Positions 43,921-52,814 of a DNA stretch of 64,000 bases are shown here, one piece after another. A program made the position numbers and the translations under genes. The notes beneath the pieces were generated by a model. It did not search any database, was not told the origin of the DNA, and saw only the letters and a list, made by a program, of their open reading frames with translations. Each line of letters begins with the position of its first letter. The stretch's first letter is position 1. The stretch spans positions 33,940 through 97,939 of the forward strand of contig NZ_BMYQ01000015.1 in NCBI RefSeq assembly GCF_014652355.1, read 5' to 3'. Origin of the DNA: Gemmobacter lanyuensis. Lineage in GTDB: Bacteria; Pseudomonadota; Alphaproteobacteria; Rhodobacterales; Rhodobacteraceae.

Positions 43921-46044
43921 ATGCAGAACCAATATCGTCTCGGCATCGACGCCGGCGGCACCTTCACCGACTTCATCCTTGCCGATCGCAAGGGCGGCGT
44001 CCGGATCTTCAAGGCGCTCTCCACCCCGAATGATCCGACCCGCGCGATCCGCAATGGCCTGGCCCTCATCCAGGAAGAAACCGGCCTTTCGCCCGAAACC
44101 ATCGTCTCCAACGCCGATCTCTGCATCAACGGCACAACCGTGGGGCTGAACGCGCTGATCACCCATAACGGCGCCAAGACCGGCCTCATTGCCACCAAGG
44201 GCCATGAAGACAGCATCGAAATCCGTCTGGGCCACAAGGAAGACGGCTATCGCTACGACCCGGAATATCCCCCGGCCACCATGCTCGTGCCGCGCTACCT
44301 GCGCCGCGGGGTGTCCGAACGCGTGATCTCGACCGGCGCCGTCCACACCCCCCTGAACGAAGACGACGTGCGCGAGGCCTGCCGTCATTTCCTGCGCGAA
44401 GGCGTGGAATCGGTCGCGATCAGCTTCGTCTGGTCGGTGCTGCATCCCGAACATGAACTCCGCGCGGCCGAGATCGTGCGCGAGATGATGCCCGATGTGC
44501 GTCTGACCGTGGGCAGCCAGCTTTACCCGCAGGTGCGCGAATATACCCGCACCTCCACCGCCATCGTGAACGCCTATCTGGCCCCCATCCTGCAGCGCTA
44601 TGTCGAAAAGGTGGATGCCTATTTCCAGTCGCTCGGCGCGCGGCACCCGGTGCGGTATTTCCAGTCGAATGGCGGTCTGGCGCTTGGTCGCGTGGTGACC
44701 GACCAGTCGGTCTATGCCATCAACTCCGGCCCCGCCTCCGCCCCGCAGGCGGCCCTCTGGCTGGGTGAGCCCTGGGGGATGAAAGACATCATCACCGTCG
44801 ATATGGGCGGCACCTCGTTTGACATCACGCTGACCCGCGACGGGCGGGCCAATGTCTCCAAGAACATCGATTTCCTGCGGTATCGCATCGGCATCCCGAT
44901 GATTCAGGTGGAAACGCTGGGCGCAGGCGGCGGCTCGATCGGCTGGATCGACAGCATGGGTCTCATGCAGATGGGGCCGCAATCGGCGGGCTCGGAACCC
45001 GGCCCGGCCTGCTATGATCAGGGCGGCGAAAAGCCCACCACCACGGATGCGAACCTCGTGCTGGGCTATCTCAATCCCGATGGTCTGGTGGGGGGGCGCC
45101 TGCCGCTGAATGTCGAAAAGGCCCGCCGCGCGATCCAAACCCATCTGGCCGATCCGCTGGGCATTTCGGTCGAAAAAGCCGCCTATGGCATGTTCACCAT
45201 CGTCAACAACAACATGGTCAACGCCATCCGCCGCGTCTCGGTCGAACGGGGCTATGACCCGCGCGACTTCGTGCTGAACTGTGCCGGGGGCGCCACCGCG
45301 GCCCATATCACGGCGCTGGCGCGCGAAATGGGCATCCGCAAGGTGCTGATCTCCAAACTTGCCTCGGGGCTCTGCGCTTTCGGGCAGATCATCTCGGATG
45401 TGAAATACAACTACATGGCCCCCGCCGCCGCCCGTCTGGAAGGGGCCGAGGCGGCCGCCAAGCTCGATACGCTGTTCAACGGGCTTGAAGCCCGCGGCCG
45501 CGACGATCTGAAGGCCGATGGCTTCACCGAGGATCGCATCTCGATCCGCCGCAGCCTGGACATGCGCTATGTGGGGCAGGTGCATGAATGCACCGTGGAC
45601 GTGGACCCCTTCCCCGTGACCGAAGCCGCGCTGGAACGGCTGAAGGCCGCCTTCCACGCCCGCCACGAAGAGCTTTACACCTATGCCGAGCCGAACAGCG
45701 CGGTCGAGGTCGTGAACGTCGAAAGCGCGATCACCGGCAGCGTGGACAAGCCCGGTCGCATGTCGGTGGCCCCCGGCAAGGGCGCCCATGCCGCGCTGAA
45801 AGGCACGCGCGAGATGATCTTCAACGCCGAAGGTCTGGCCCATGAAACGCCGGTCTATGACGGGGCGCTTCTGGGGGCGGGCGACCGCATCACCGGCCCC
45901 GCCGTGATCCAGGAGGTGACAACCACCATCGTCATCGAACCGGGTTGGCTGGCCGAACTCGATGCGACAGGCGTCTATGTCGTGACGCTGGGCCTGCCCG
46001 CCGAACAGACCATCCGCGCCGCTGCCGTGACCGAGGATGCCTGA
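43921..46044 (+). CDS. hyuA: Hydantoinase A / oxoprolinase-type subunit HyuA
   Basis: 707 aa with actin-like ATPase features: GIDAGGTFTDFILAD at the N-terminus (phosphate 1), INGTTVGLNALI, and VDMGGTSFDITL near residue 295 (phosphate 2); NCAGGATAAHI lies further on. It is the ATP-using partner of HyuB. It ends 2 bp before the livG ATG. A very long antisense frame lies opposite but is an artefact of GC codon bias. Confidence 0.92.
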   Translation: MQNQYRLGIDAGGTFTDFILADRKGGVRIFKALSTPNDPTRAIRNGLALIQEETGLSPETIVSNADLCINGTTVGLNALITHNGAKTGLIATKGHEDSIEIRLGHKEDGYRYDPEYPPATMLVPRYLRRGVSERVISTGAVHTPLNEDDVREACRHFLREGVESVAISFVWSVLHPEHELRAAEIVREMMPDVRLTVGSQLYPQVREYTRTSTAIVNAYLAPILQRYVEKVDAYFQSLGARHPVRYFQSNGGLALGRVVTDQSVYAINSGPASAPQAALWLGEPWGMKDIITVDMGGTSFDITLTRDGRANVSKNIDFLRYRIGIPMIQVETLGAGGGSIGWIDSMGLMQMGPQSAGSEPGPACYDQGGEKPTTTDANLVLGYLNPDGLVGGRLPLNVEKARRAIQTHLADPLGISVEKAAYGMFTIVNNNMVNAIRRVSVERGYDPRDFVLNCAGGATAAHITALAREMGIRKVLISKLASGLCAFGQIISDVKYNYMAPAAARLEGAEAAAKLDTLFNGLEARGRDDLKADGFTEDRISIRRSLDMRYVGQVHECTVDVDPFPVTEAALERLKAAFHARHEELYTYAEPNSAVEVVNVESAITGSVDKPGRMSVAPGKGAHAALKGTREMIFNAEGLAHETPVYDGALLGAGDRITGPAVIQEVTTTIVIEPGWLAELDATGVYVVTLGLPAEQTIRAAAVTEDA

Positions 46045-46045
46045 G

Positions 46046-46771
46046 ATGGCCCTAGCGCTGGAAAATGTGGGGGTCGCCTTTGGCGGCTTCCGCGCCCTGA
46101 GCGAGGTGAGCCTGTCGATCGCACCGGGGCAGGTGATCGGGCTGATCGGCCCGAATGGTGCAGGCAAAACCACCTGCGTCAATACGCTGACAGGGTTTCA
46201 GGCGCCCGGCACCGGGCGGGTGATGCTGGGGGGGCGCGATGTCTCGCGCCTTTCCGCCCACGGGTTTCGCCGCGCGGGCGTGGCGCGCACCTTTCAGGCG
46301 GGGCGGCTGTTCACGGGGCTGGATGTACTGGACAACCTGGCCTGTACGAGCGTCGGCCTCGGCCAGCGCCGCGCCGCGGCCGAACATGAGGCGGAAGACC
46401 TGCTGCACTGGATGGGCATCGCCGATCTGCAAAGCCGCCCGGCTGCCGGTCTGCCCTATACCGATGAACGCCGCGTGGCGATTGCCCGCGCGCTGATGGG
46501 GCATCCCGATTTCCTGCTGCTGGATGAACCCGCCGCAGGCATGTCGGAAAAAGAGGCCGCCGATCTCGCCGCGCTGATCCATCGCATCGCGCGCGAAAAG
46601 GGCATCGGCTGCCTGCTCATTGAACACAATGTCGGGCTTGTCCTGTCGGTCTGCGCGCATGTCGTGGTGCTGGACGGTGGCCGGGTCATCGAACAGGGCG
46701 ACCGCGCCGCCATTCTGGGCAGCCGCGCCGTGCGCGAGGCCTATCTCGGCGCTAATGTGGAGGCCGCATGA
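46046..46771 (+). CDS. Branched-chain-type ABC transporter ATPase, LivG family
   Basis: 241 aa. Walker A is IGPNGAGKTT (about residues 34-43), Walker B is FLLLDEPAAGM, and the switch His is in LIEHNVGL. The signature motif is atypical, LPYTDERRVAIARAL in place of the usual LSYGQ. It is the first importer gene after hyuA; I use the ATG at 46046, although an ATG at 46037 overlaps the hyuA stop. With LivF, LivH, LivM and LivJ it forms a full HAAT-family uptake system. Confidence 0.92.
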   Translation: MALALENVGVAFGGFRALSEVSLSIAPGQVIGLIGPNGAGKTTCVNTLTGFQAPGTGRVMLGGRDVSRLSAHGFRRAGVARTFQAGRLFTGLDVLDNLACTSVGLGQRRAAAEHEAEDLLHWMGIADLQSRPAAGLPYTDERRVAIARALMGHPDFLLLDEPAAGMSEKEAADLAALIHRIAREKGIGCLLIEHNVGLVLSVCAHVVVLDGGRVIEQGDRAAILGSRAVREAYLGANVEAA

Positions 46772-47490
46772 TGGCCAAGCTGGGTGTGCATGATCTTTCG
46801 GTCCGCTACGGCAAGCTGACGGCCATTTCGGACCTGTCCTTCACCGTGGCCGAGGGGGAGCGGTTGTTCATTTCCGGGCCGAACGGCGCGGGCAAATCCT
46901 CGCTGCTTGGGGCGATTTCGGGGGCGGTGCGCGCGGCCCACGGGCGGATCGAGATGGATGGCGACATCCTCTCGGGCCTTTCGCCCGAGGGCATCGCGCG
47001 GCGGGGCCTGTCGATGGTGCCGGAAGGGCGGCGCATCTTCCGCGGGCTGACAGTGCAGGAAAACCTGCTGGTCGGAACCGGCCTGCGACGTGACCGCGCA
47101 GCGGTGGGCGATGATCTGGAGACGGTCTATCAGGCCTTCCCTATCCTGCGTGAACGCGCCCATGCCAATGCGGGCGCCCTGTCGGGTGGGCAGCAGCAGA
47201 TGCTGGCCATTTCGCGGGCGCTGATGACCAACCCCAAGCTGATGCTGGTGGATGAACCCTCGCTCGGCCTCGCACCCAAGGTGGTGGACGAGGTCTATGA
47301 CCACCTCTGCGCCCTGCAGGCCCTGCGCGGGCTGACGCTCGTGATCGTTGAGCAATCCTCGGCCCGGGCCGCGCGGGTGGGCGGGCGCATGATCCTGATG
47401 CGCGGCGGCCGGATCGTCGCCGATGGCGATGCCGCCACCTTTGCCGCCGACGACCTGCTGTCCGAGGCCTATTTCGGAGATCCGGCATGA
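46768..47490 (+). CDS. Branched-chain-type ABC transporter ATPase, LivF family
   Basis: 240 aa with Walker A SGPNGAGKSS, signature ALSGGQQQMLAISRAL, Walker B LMLVDEPSLGLAP and the LivF-typical VPEGRRIFRGLTVQENL. It overlaps livG (ATGA) and livH (ATGA). It is the second ATPase of the importer. Confidence 0.93.
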   Translation: MMAKLGVHDLSVRYGKLTAISDLSFTVAEGERLFISGPNGAGKSSLLGAISGAVRAAHGRIEMDGDILSGLSPEGIARRGLSMVPEGRRIFRGLTVQENLLVGTGLRRDRAAVGDDLETVYQAFPILRERAHANAGALSGGQQQMLAISRALMTNPKLMLVDEPSLGLAPKVVDEVYDHLCALQALRGLTLVIVEQSSARAARVGGRMILMRGGRIVADGDAATFAADDLLSEAYFGDPA

Positions 47491-48395
47491 GCCTGCAACT
47501 TGTATTCGACGCGCTGAGCCTGGGCGGCATCTATGCCATCGCCGCGCTTGGCATCGCGCTGATCTTCGGGGTCATGAAGCTGGTGAATTTCGCCCATGGG
47601 CAGTTCATCGCCTGCGCGGTCTTTGCCCTGATCCTGCCCACGGCCGATGCCGTGGCGGTGCTGGGGCTGGGGGCGCTGCCTGCGGTGCTGCTGATCCCGG
47701 CAATCATCGGTTTTGGCGCGGGTCTGGCCGTTCTGGCCGAGGCGCTGGTCTTCCGGCCGCTGCGCCATGCCTCGCCCGTAGCGCTGATGGTGGGCAGTTT
47801 CGCGCTTGGCGTCGCGCTACAGAACCTGCTGCTGGTGCTTTATGGCGGGCGTCCCAAGGCGATCAGCCTTTGGCCCGATCTGGGCCAGCCTGTCCAGATC
47901 GGTGCGGCGCAGGTGCCCCTCTTGCAGCTGATCGTCATCGGTGCGGTCGCGCTGATCCTCGGGGCGCTGGCGCTGATGCTGAAACGCAGCCGTCTGGGTC
48001 TTGAGATGCGCGCCGCCGCCGAAGATTTCGGCATGGCCCGCCTGCTGGGCGTGCGTGCAAACCGCGTGATTTCGGGCGCCTTCGCGCTGTCCGGGGCGCT
48101 GGCGGCGGTGGTGGCCCTGGTGCTGGTGGCCCAGACCGGCGTCGCCGATGTGCGGATGGGCGGCCAGATCATGCTGGTGGCCTTCATCGCCACGGTCGTC
48201 GGCGGCATGGGCAGCCTGCCGGGCGCGGTCGCGGCAGGCATGGCGCTGGGGGCGGCCTCTGCCCTGCTGCAGGCCTTTCTGCCCGATGCCGCGCGGCCCT
48301 TCCGCGATGCGTTCCTCTACGCCCTTGTCATCCTTGTCCTCCTCTTCCGCCCGCAGGGGATTTTCGCCTCTGCCAGCGCCAAACCGAGGGTCTGA
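47487..48395 (+). CDS. Branched-chain-type ABC transporter permease, LivH family
   Basis: 302 aa with about eight membrane helices; the LivH motif GVMKLVNFAHGQFI (near residue 30) and the EAA-like loop in FGMARLLGVRANRVISGAFALSGALA are visible. First inner-membrane permease of the importer. 3 bp separate it from livM. Confidence 0.92.
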   Translation: MSLQLVFDALSLGGIYAIAALGIALIFGVMKLVNFAHGQFIACAVFALILPTADAVAVLGLGALPAVLLIPAIIGFGAGLAVLAEALVFRPLRHASPVALMVGSFALGVALQNLLLVLYGGRPKAISLWPDLGQPVQIGAAQVPLLQLIVIGAVALILGALALMLKRSRLGLEMRAAAEDFGMARLLGVRANRVISGAFALSGALAAVVALVLVAQTGVADVRMGGQIMLVAFIATVVGGMGSLPGAVAAGMALGAASALLQAFLPDAARPFRDAFLYALVILVLLFRPQGIFASASAKPRV

Positions 48396-48398
48396 GCC

Positions 48399-49451
48399 AT
48401 GCTGACCTCCCATCAGATCCGCCGCCGCATGGCGGCAACCACCCCGGTGCTTCTGGCGCTGCTGCTCTTGGCCTTTGTGCTGATGGCCGTCACCTTGGGC
48501 GACCGCGCCGCGGCGCGCATGGCCTCGGAAACGCTGATCCGGGTCACGCTGGTCGTGGGCTTCTGGATCTTCGCGGGCAATTCCGGCGTCATCAGCTTTG
48601 GCCACGCGGCCTTTGCCTGTGTCGGGGCCTATGTCTCGGCCTGGACGACGCTGCAACCGGGGATGAAGGCCACCCTGCTGCCCGGCCTGCCCGAAGCCAT
48701 TGCCGATGCCCATTGGCCGGTGCTGGCGGGGGCGGGTCTTGCCGGGACCATCGCCGCCGCTCTGGCGCTCGTCACGGGGGCGGCCATCCTTCGGCTCTCG
48801 GGGATCGCAGCCTCGATCGCGACCTTCGCCTTCCTCGCCATGATCAACACCATCTGGTCGAACTGGACACCGATTACAGGCGGCACCTCGTCCGTCGTCG
48901 GGCTTGAGCGTTACGTGACCCCCTGGGTCGCGCTGGGATGGGCCGTGGCGGCCCTGATCGCGGCCAGCGTCTATGGCGCCTCGGCCTCGGGACTTGCCCT
49001 GCGCGCCAGCCGCGAGGATGAGGTCGCCGCCGCGGCCTCGGGGATCGACCGCTACCGACACCGTCTGCTCGCCTTCACGCTGTCCGCCTTTTTCTGCGGG
49101 GTAGGCGGCGCGCTGATGGGCCATTTCATCGGCGTCATCAACCCCGACGGCTTCTACCTCAGCCTCACCTTCCTCATGCTGGCCATGCTGGTGGTGGGGG
49201 GGATAGGCTCGCTCTCGGGCGCGGTGATCGGGGTGCTGGCGGTTTCGGTCACGGTCGAGCTGCTGGTGCGGCTGGAAAAGGGCGTCACTTTCGGCGCCAC
49301 CACCTTCGCGCTGCCCCCCGGCAGCCAAGAGATCCTCATCGCCATCGCGATGATCCTTGTTCTGGTCTTTCGCCCGGCCGGTCTGCTGGCCGGACGCGAG
49401 ATCATGCTGCCCGCCCGCTGGGTCACCGGGCGCAGCATCCCCAAAGAATGA
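48399..49451 (+). CDS. Branched-chain-type ABC transporter permease, LivM family
   Basis: 350 aa with about nine membrane helices; NSGVISFGHAAFACVGAYV and VGGIGSLSGAVIG are LivM-type motifs. Second permease; its stop lies 20 bp before the substrate-binding protein gene. Confidence 0.92.
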   Translation: MLTSHQIRRRMAATTPVLLALLLLAFVLMAVTLGDRAAARMASETLIRVTLVVGFWIFAGNSGVISFGHAAFACVGAYVSAWTTLQPGMKATLLPGLPEAIADAHWPVLAGAGLAGTIAAALALVTGAAILRLSGIAASIATFAFLAMINTIWSNWTPITGGTSSVVGLERYVTPWVALGWAVAALIAASVYGASASGLALRASREDEVAAAASGIDRYRHRLLAFTLSAFFCGVGGALMGHFIGVINPDGFYLSLTFLMLAMLVVGGIGSLSGAVIGVLAVSVTVELLVRLEKGVTFGATTFALPPGSQEILIAIAMILVLVFRPAGLLAGREIMLPARWVTGRSIPKE

Positions 49452-49471
49452 CCCGTTCAACAGGAGCACCC

Positions 49472-50644
49472 ATGAAACACGCATTAACCGCGCTGGCGCT
49501 GATCGCGCTTGCGCTGCCCGCCCGGGCCGAGGACCTGACCATCGGTTTCGCCATCGCGAAATCCGGCTGGATGGAGGCCTATGACACCCCCGCCGCCACC
49601 GCCGCCAAGATCCGCATCGAAGAGATCAACGCCGCGGGCGGCCTTTTGGGCCGTCAGATCAAGGTGGTGGAATCCGACACCCGCACCGACCGCGCCGAAG
49701 CCGCCAAGGCCGGCCTTGACGTGCTGGACCAGGGTGCCGAGATGATGGTCGTGTCCTGCGACTATGACTTTGGCGCCCCCGCCGCGCTGGTCGCGGAAGG
49801 CGAAGGCATGAACAGCTTTTTCCTTTGTGCCGAGGATGTGAAGGCCGGAATCCAGGGCGTTGGCCCCAACAGCTTCTCGTCATCGGTCCTCGCGCCGGTG
49901 CAGGGCGCGACCATGGCCGAATGGGCCCATGCCAAGCGCGAGGCCCGCACGGCCTTCGTGCTGGAGGATACCTTCATCGAGTACAACAAGGGCATCTGCA
50001 CCGGGTTCAACTGGATGTTCCCGCAGCTGGAAGGCGCCGAGATCGTCGGCAATGACACTTTCAAGAACGACGATGCCTCGATCGCCAGCCAGATCACGCG
50101 GATCAAGTCGCTGCCGGCCGAACCCGATGTCATCATGCTCTGTTCCGTGATGCCGGGCGCTGCGGCGGCGGTTCGGCAGATCCGCGCGGCGGGGATCAAT
50201 TCGCTGATCCTGAACGGGTCGGCGGTCGATGGGTCCTACTGGCTTGATGCGACGCCGGATCTGTCGGGCTTTGTCCTGCCGGTGCAGGGCTCGATCCACG
50301 GCGATGATCCGCGCCCCGAGGTCGAGGCCTTCAACAAGGCCTATGAGGCCAAGACCGGCGCCCGCCCGGCCAGCCAATATGCCTATCCGGGCTATGTGCT
50401 GATCGATCTCTGGGCCAAGGCGGTGGAACGTGCAGGCACGGTCGAAGGCGCCGCCGTCACAGCCGAGCTGGAAAAGATGCGCGATGAACCCACGGCCTTT
50501 GGTCCGCGCAGCTTCTCCAACGAACTGCACCACCAGAACACTGCGCTGATGCAGATTGTGGAAATCACCGGGGGCAAGCCCGCCCGCGTCGATGAATGGC
50601 GCATCTCGCAGCCGGTGCCGCTGGATGTGCTGATGGGCAAGTGA
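49472..50644 (+). CDS. ABC transporter periplasmic substrate-binding protein, LivJ/amidase-binding type
   Basis: 390 aa. A signal peptide (MKHALTALALIALALPARA-E) precedes a type I periplasmic binding fold (LTIGFAIAKSGWMEAYDTPAA; GGLLGRQIKVVESDTRTD). This subgroup binds branched-chain amino acids, amides, urea or related compounds. Operon with hyuBA suggests a hydantoin, oxoproline or amide-like ligand. Start MKHAL (49472) follows AGGAG. Confidence 0.9.
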   Translation: MKHALTALALIALALPARAEDLTIGFAIAKSGWMEAYDTPAATAAKIRIEEINAAGGLLGRQIKVVESDTRTDRAEAAKAGLDVLDQGAEMMVVSCDYDFGAPAALVAEGEGMNSFFLCAEDVKAGIQGVGPNSFSSSVLAPVQGATMAEWAHAKREARTAFVLEDTFIEYNKGICTGFNWMFPQLEGAEIVGNDTFKNDDASIASQITRIKSLPAEPDVIMLCSVMPGAAAAVRQIRAAGINSLILNGSAVDGSYWLDATPDLSGFVLPVQGSIHGDDPRPEVEAFNKAYEAKTGARPASQYAYPGYVLIDLWAKAVERAGTVEGAAVTAELEKMRDEPTAFGPRSFSNELHHQNTALMQIVEITGGKPARVDEWRISQPVPLDVLMGK

Positions 50645-50650
50645 ACCGGG

Positions 50651-50676
50651 GGCGGGGCGCTTTTTCCCGCCCCGCC
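50651..50676. terminator. GC hairpin between livJ-type gene and XRE regulator gene
   Basis: GGCGGGGCG (50651-50659) pairs with CGCCCCGCC (50668-50676), loop CTTTTTCC, between convergent stop codons. No clear downstream T-run; terminator-like. Confidence 0.55.
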
Positions 50677-50678
50677 GC

Positions 50679-51257
50679 TTACAGATAGGGCGGTGTGCAG
50701 GCTGAAACCACCACCGCCTCACGGTCGCCGATGTTGCGGAAACGGTGGGGCAGCGTGCTGTCGAACAGATAGCTGTCCCCCGCCTTCAACACGGCACAGT
50801 GATCGCCGACGGTCACCTCCACCTCACCGGCGATCACGACCCCCCCTTCATGCGAGGCGTGTTCCAGCATCTGCTCGCCAGTATCGGCGCCGGGTTCGTA
50901 GCGTTCGTAGAGGATCTGCAGGTTATGCGCCCGCGCATCCCCCACCTGTTGCAGGGTCATCTTGCCCCGCGGATCATCCAGCGTGGTGTACAGCCGGGTC
51001 GTCAGATCGCGCAGCTCATGCGGTTTGAAGAACACAGCCTGGGTACTGGGGGCATCGGGTTCAAAGAATTCCGACATGGTGACGCCCAGCCCGCCCAAAA
51101 TCTTGCGCAGCGAGGCCACCGAGGGGCTGGAACGGTTGGTTTCGATCATCGAGATCTGCCCATGCGGCACGCCCGAGGCCTCGGCCAGCTGGCGCTGGGA
51201 CTGGCCCGCCGCCTGACGCATCTGCCGCAGCCGCGCACCCACGTCGAAATCCTGCAT
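50679..51257 (-). CDS. XRE-family regulator with C-terminal cupin (PuuR-like)
   Basis: 192 aa: helix-turn-helix (about residues 8-62, LRQMRQAAGQSQRQLAEASGVPHGQISMIE) followed by a cupin domain (about 110-185, HEGGVVIAGEVEVTVGD and GDSYLFDSTLPHRFRN). This architecture is that of PuuR, the putrescine-utilisation repressor. I start at MQDFDVGAR (51257). It is divergent from the GabT-type gene, with a 20-bp inverted repeat between them. Likely control of polyamine or GABA catabolism genes. Confidence 0.88.
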   Translation of the reverse strand: MQDFDVGARLRQMRQAAGQSQRQLAEASGVPHGQISMIETNRSSPSVASLRKILGGLGVTMSEFFEPDAPSTQAVFFKPHELRDLTTRLYTTLDDPRGKMTLQQVGDARAHNLQILYERYEPGADTGEQMLEHASHEGGVVIAGEVEVTVGDHCAVLKAGDSYLFDSTLPHRFRNIGDREAVVVSACTPPYL

Positions 51258-51367
51258 TTCTAACCCCGATCCCGGTTTGCGCCTGTCTTTCGCAGAATAG
51301 GCACCTCGATGGATGCAGGCAATCATAACGTCAAGCGCAGATGCATCTGCCCAAAGATTCCGTCTAT

Positions 51368-51399
51368 TCAGTACAATATATGCTCAATATACTGAGCAT
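51368..51399. promoter_or_regulatory. Inverted-repeat operator candidate upstream of the aminotransferase gene
   Basis: ATGCTCA-ATATAC-TGAGCAT (51380-51399) is a perfect 7-bp inverted repeat. A second TCAGTA half-site (51368-51373) is inverted to TACTGA (51390-51395). The site is in the XRE/gabT divergent gap, 28 nt before the aminotransferase ATG, a place where binding would repress. Confidence 0.6.
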
Positions 51400-51426
51400 C
51401 AATTCCCGAATCAACCAGAGGCTCCG

Positions 51427-52722
51427 ATGACCCAATCCGCCACTCTCGCCGCCCGCAAGGCCGATGCCGTCGCCCGCGGTGTCGCCACCCGCGGCATCTA
51501 TGCCACCCGCGCCGAAAACGCCGAACTGTGGGATGCCGAAGGCCGCCGCTTTATCGATTTCGCGGCCGGGATCGCGGTGAACAACACCGGCCACCGTCAT
51601 CCCAAGGTCATGGCCGCCGTTGCGGATCAGGCGCAGGCCTTCACGCACACCTGCTTTCATGTGGCGCCCTATGAAGGCTATATCGCGCTGGCGGAACGCC
51701 TGAATGCCGCAACGCCGGGCAATTTCGCCAAGAAAACCATGCTTGTCACCACGGGTGCCGAAGCGGTGGAGAATGCGATCAAGATGGCCCGCGCCTACAC
51801 CGGCCGTTCGGGCGTCATCGCTTTTTCCGGCGCCTTCCACGGTCGCACGCTGCTGGGCATGGCCCTGACCGGCAAGGTCGCGCCCTACAAGAAGGGCTTT
51901 GGCGCCATGCCGCCCGAAATCATCCACGCCCCCTTCCCGAACCCGCTGCATGGCGTGTCCGAGGCCGAGGCGCTGGGTCAGCTGGAACGGCTTTTCGCCT
52001 CGTCGGTGGACCCGGAACGCGTGGCCGCCATCATCATCGAACCCGTGCAGGGTGAAGGCGGTTTCACCATTGCACCGTTCAGCTTCCTGCGCAGCCTGCG
52101 CGAAATCTGCGATCAGTATGGTATTGTCCTGATCGCCGATGAGGTTCAGGCAGGCATGGCCCGCACCGGGCGCATGTTCGGCTTTGAACATGCGGGCGTG
52201 GTGCCGGATCTGGTGACCATGGCCAAGGGTCTGGCCGGCGGCTTCCCGCTCTCGGCGGTGACGGGTCGCGCCGAGATCGTCGATGCGCCGAACCCCGGTG
52301 GCGTGGGCGGCACCTATGCGGGCAACCCGCTGGCCGTGGCCGCCAGCCACGCCGTACTGGACGTGATCGCCGAGGAAAACCTCTGCGCCCGCGCCGATGA
52401 GATCGGCGAAGTGATCCGGGGTCGTCTGACCGCGCTTGCCGCCCGTCAGGGCATGGAATGCATCGGCGAGGTGCGCGGCCTGGGCGCGATGAACGCGTTC
52501 GAGCTTGTGACCGATCGCAACACCAATGCGCCCGATGCCGCCCTGACCACCCGCATCGTGGCCGAGGCCGAGAAGCGTGGGCTGATCCTGCTGTCCTGCG
52601 GCACGCGCTATAACGTGATCCGCCTGCTGCCGCCGCTGACCATCCCGATAGATCATCTGGCCGAGGCGATGGACATCCTCGAAGCCTCGATCGAAGCGGC
52701 CACCATGGCGGCCGCCGCCTGA
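51427..52722 (+). CDS. gabT: 4-aminobutyrate (omega-amino acid:2-oxoglutarate) aminotransferase, GabT-like
   Basis: 431 aa class III aminotransferase. The PLP Lys is Lys267 in MAKGLAGGFPLSAV, with the Asp in LIADEVQAGMARTG before it and VTTGAEAVENAIKMAR earlier. Length and motifs fit GabT. It would transfer the amino group of GABA or a similar omega-amino acid to 2-oxoglutarate. Start MTQSATLA (51427) follows AGAGGCTCCG. Next gene on the strand is an aldehyde dehydrogenase. The regulator upstream and the polyamine importer downstream support a putrescine/GABA route. Confidence 0.9.
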   Translation: MTQSATLAARKADAVARGVATRGIYATRAENAELWDAEGRRFIDFAAGIAVNNTGHRHPKVMAAVADQAQAFTHTCFHVAPYEGYIALAERLNAATPGNFAKKTMLVTTGAEAVENAIKMARAYTGRSGVIAFSGAFHGRTLLGMALTGKVAPYKKGFGAMPPEIIHAPFPNPLHGVSEAEALGQLERLFASSVDPERVAAIIIEPVQGEGGFTIAPFSFLRSLREICDQYGIVLIADEVQAGMARTGRMFGFEHAGVVPDLVTMAKGLAGGFPLSAVTGRAEIVDAPNPGGVGGTYAGNPLAVAASHAVLDVIAEENLCARADEIGEVIRGRLTALAARQGMECIGEVRGLGAMNAFELVTDRNTNAPDAALTTRIVAEAEKRGLILLSCGTRYNVIRLLPPLTIPIDHLAEAMDILEASIEAATMAAAA

Positions 52723-52814
52723 CCCCCGGCTGCAGCCCTGGTGCTGCAGCCCACCTGCCGCGCCCTGCCCCCGTGCCCCGGGGCAGCGGCGCGGCCCCTT
52801 GCAGGAGCCCGCGC

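Noticed and set aside
41722..46182. A 1486-codon minus-strand open frame opposite hyuB and hyuA
   Set aside because: It is antisense to two clearly homologous genes, has no recognisable domain and no ribosome site, and reads as His/Asp/Gly-rich text typical of the complement of GC-rich codons. It is a codon-bias shadow.
47817..49484. A 555-codon minus-strand frame opposite livH and livM
   Set aside because: Antisense to membrane-permease genes with clear motifs; its translation is charged and repetitive, as expected of a complement of hydrophobic codons.
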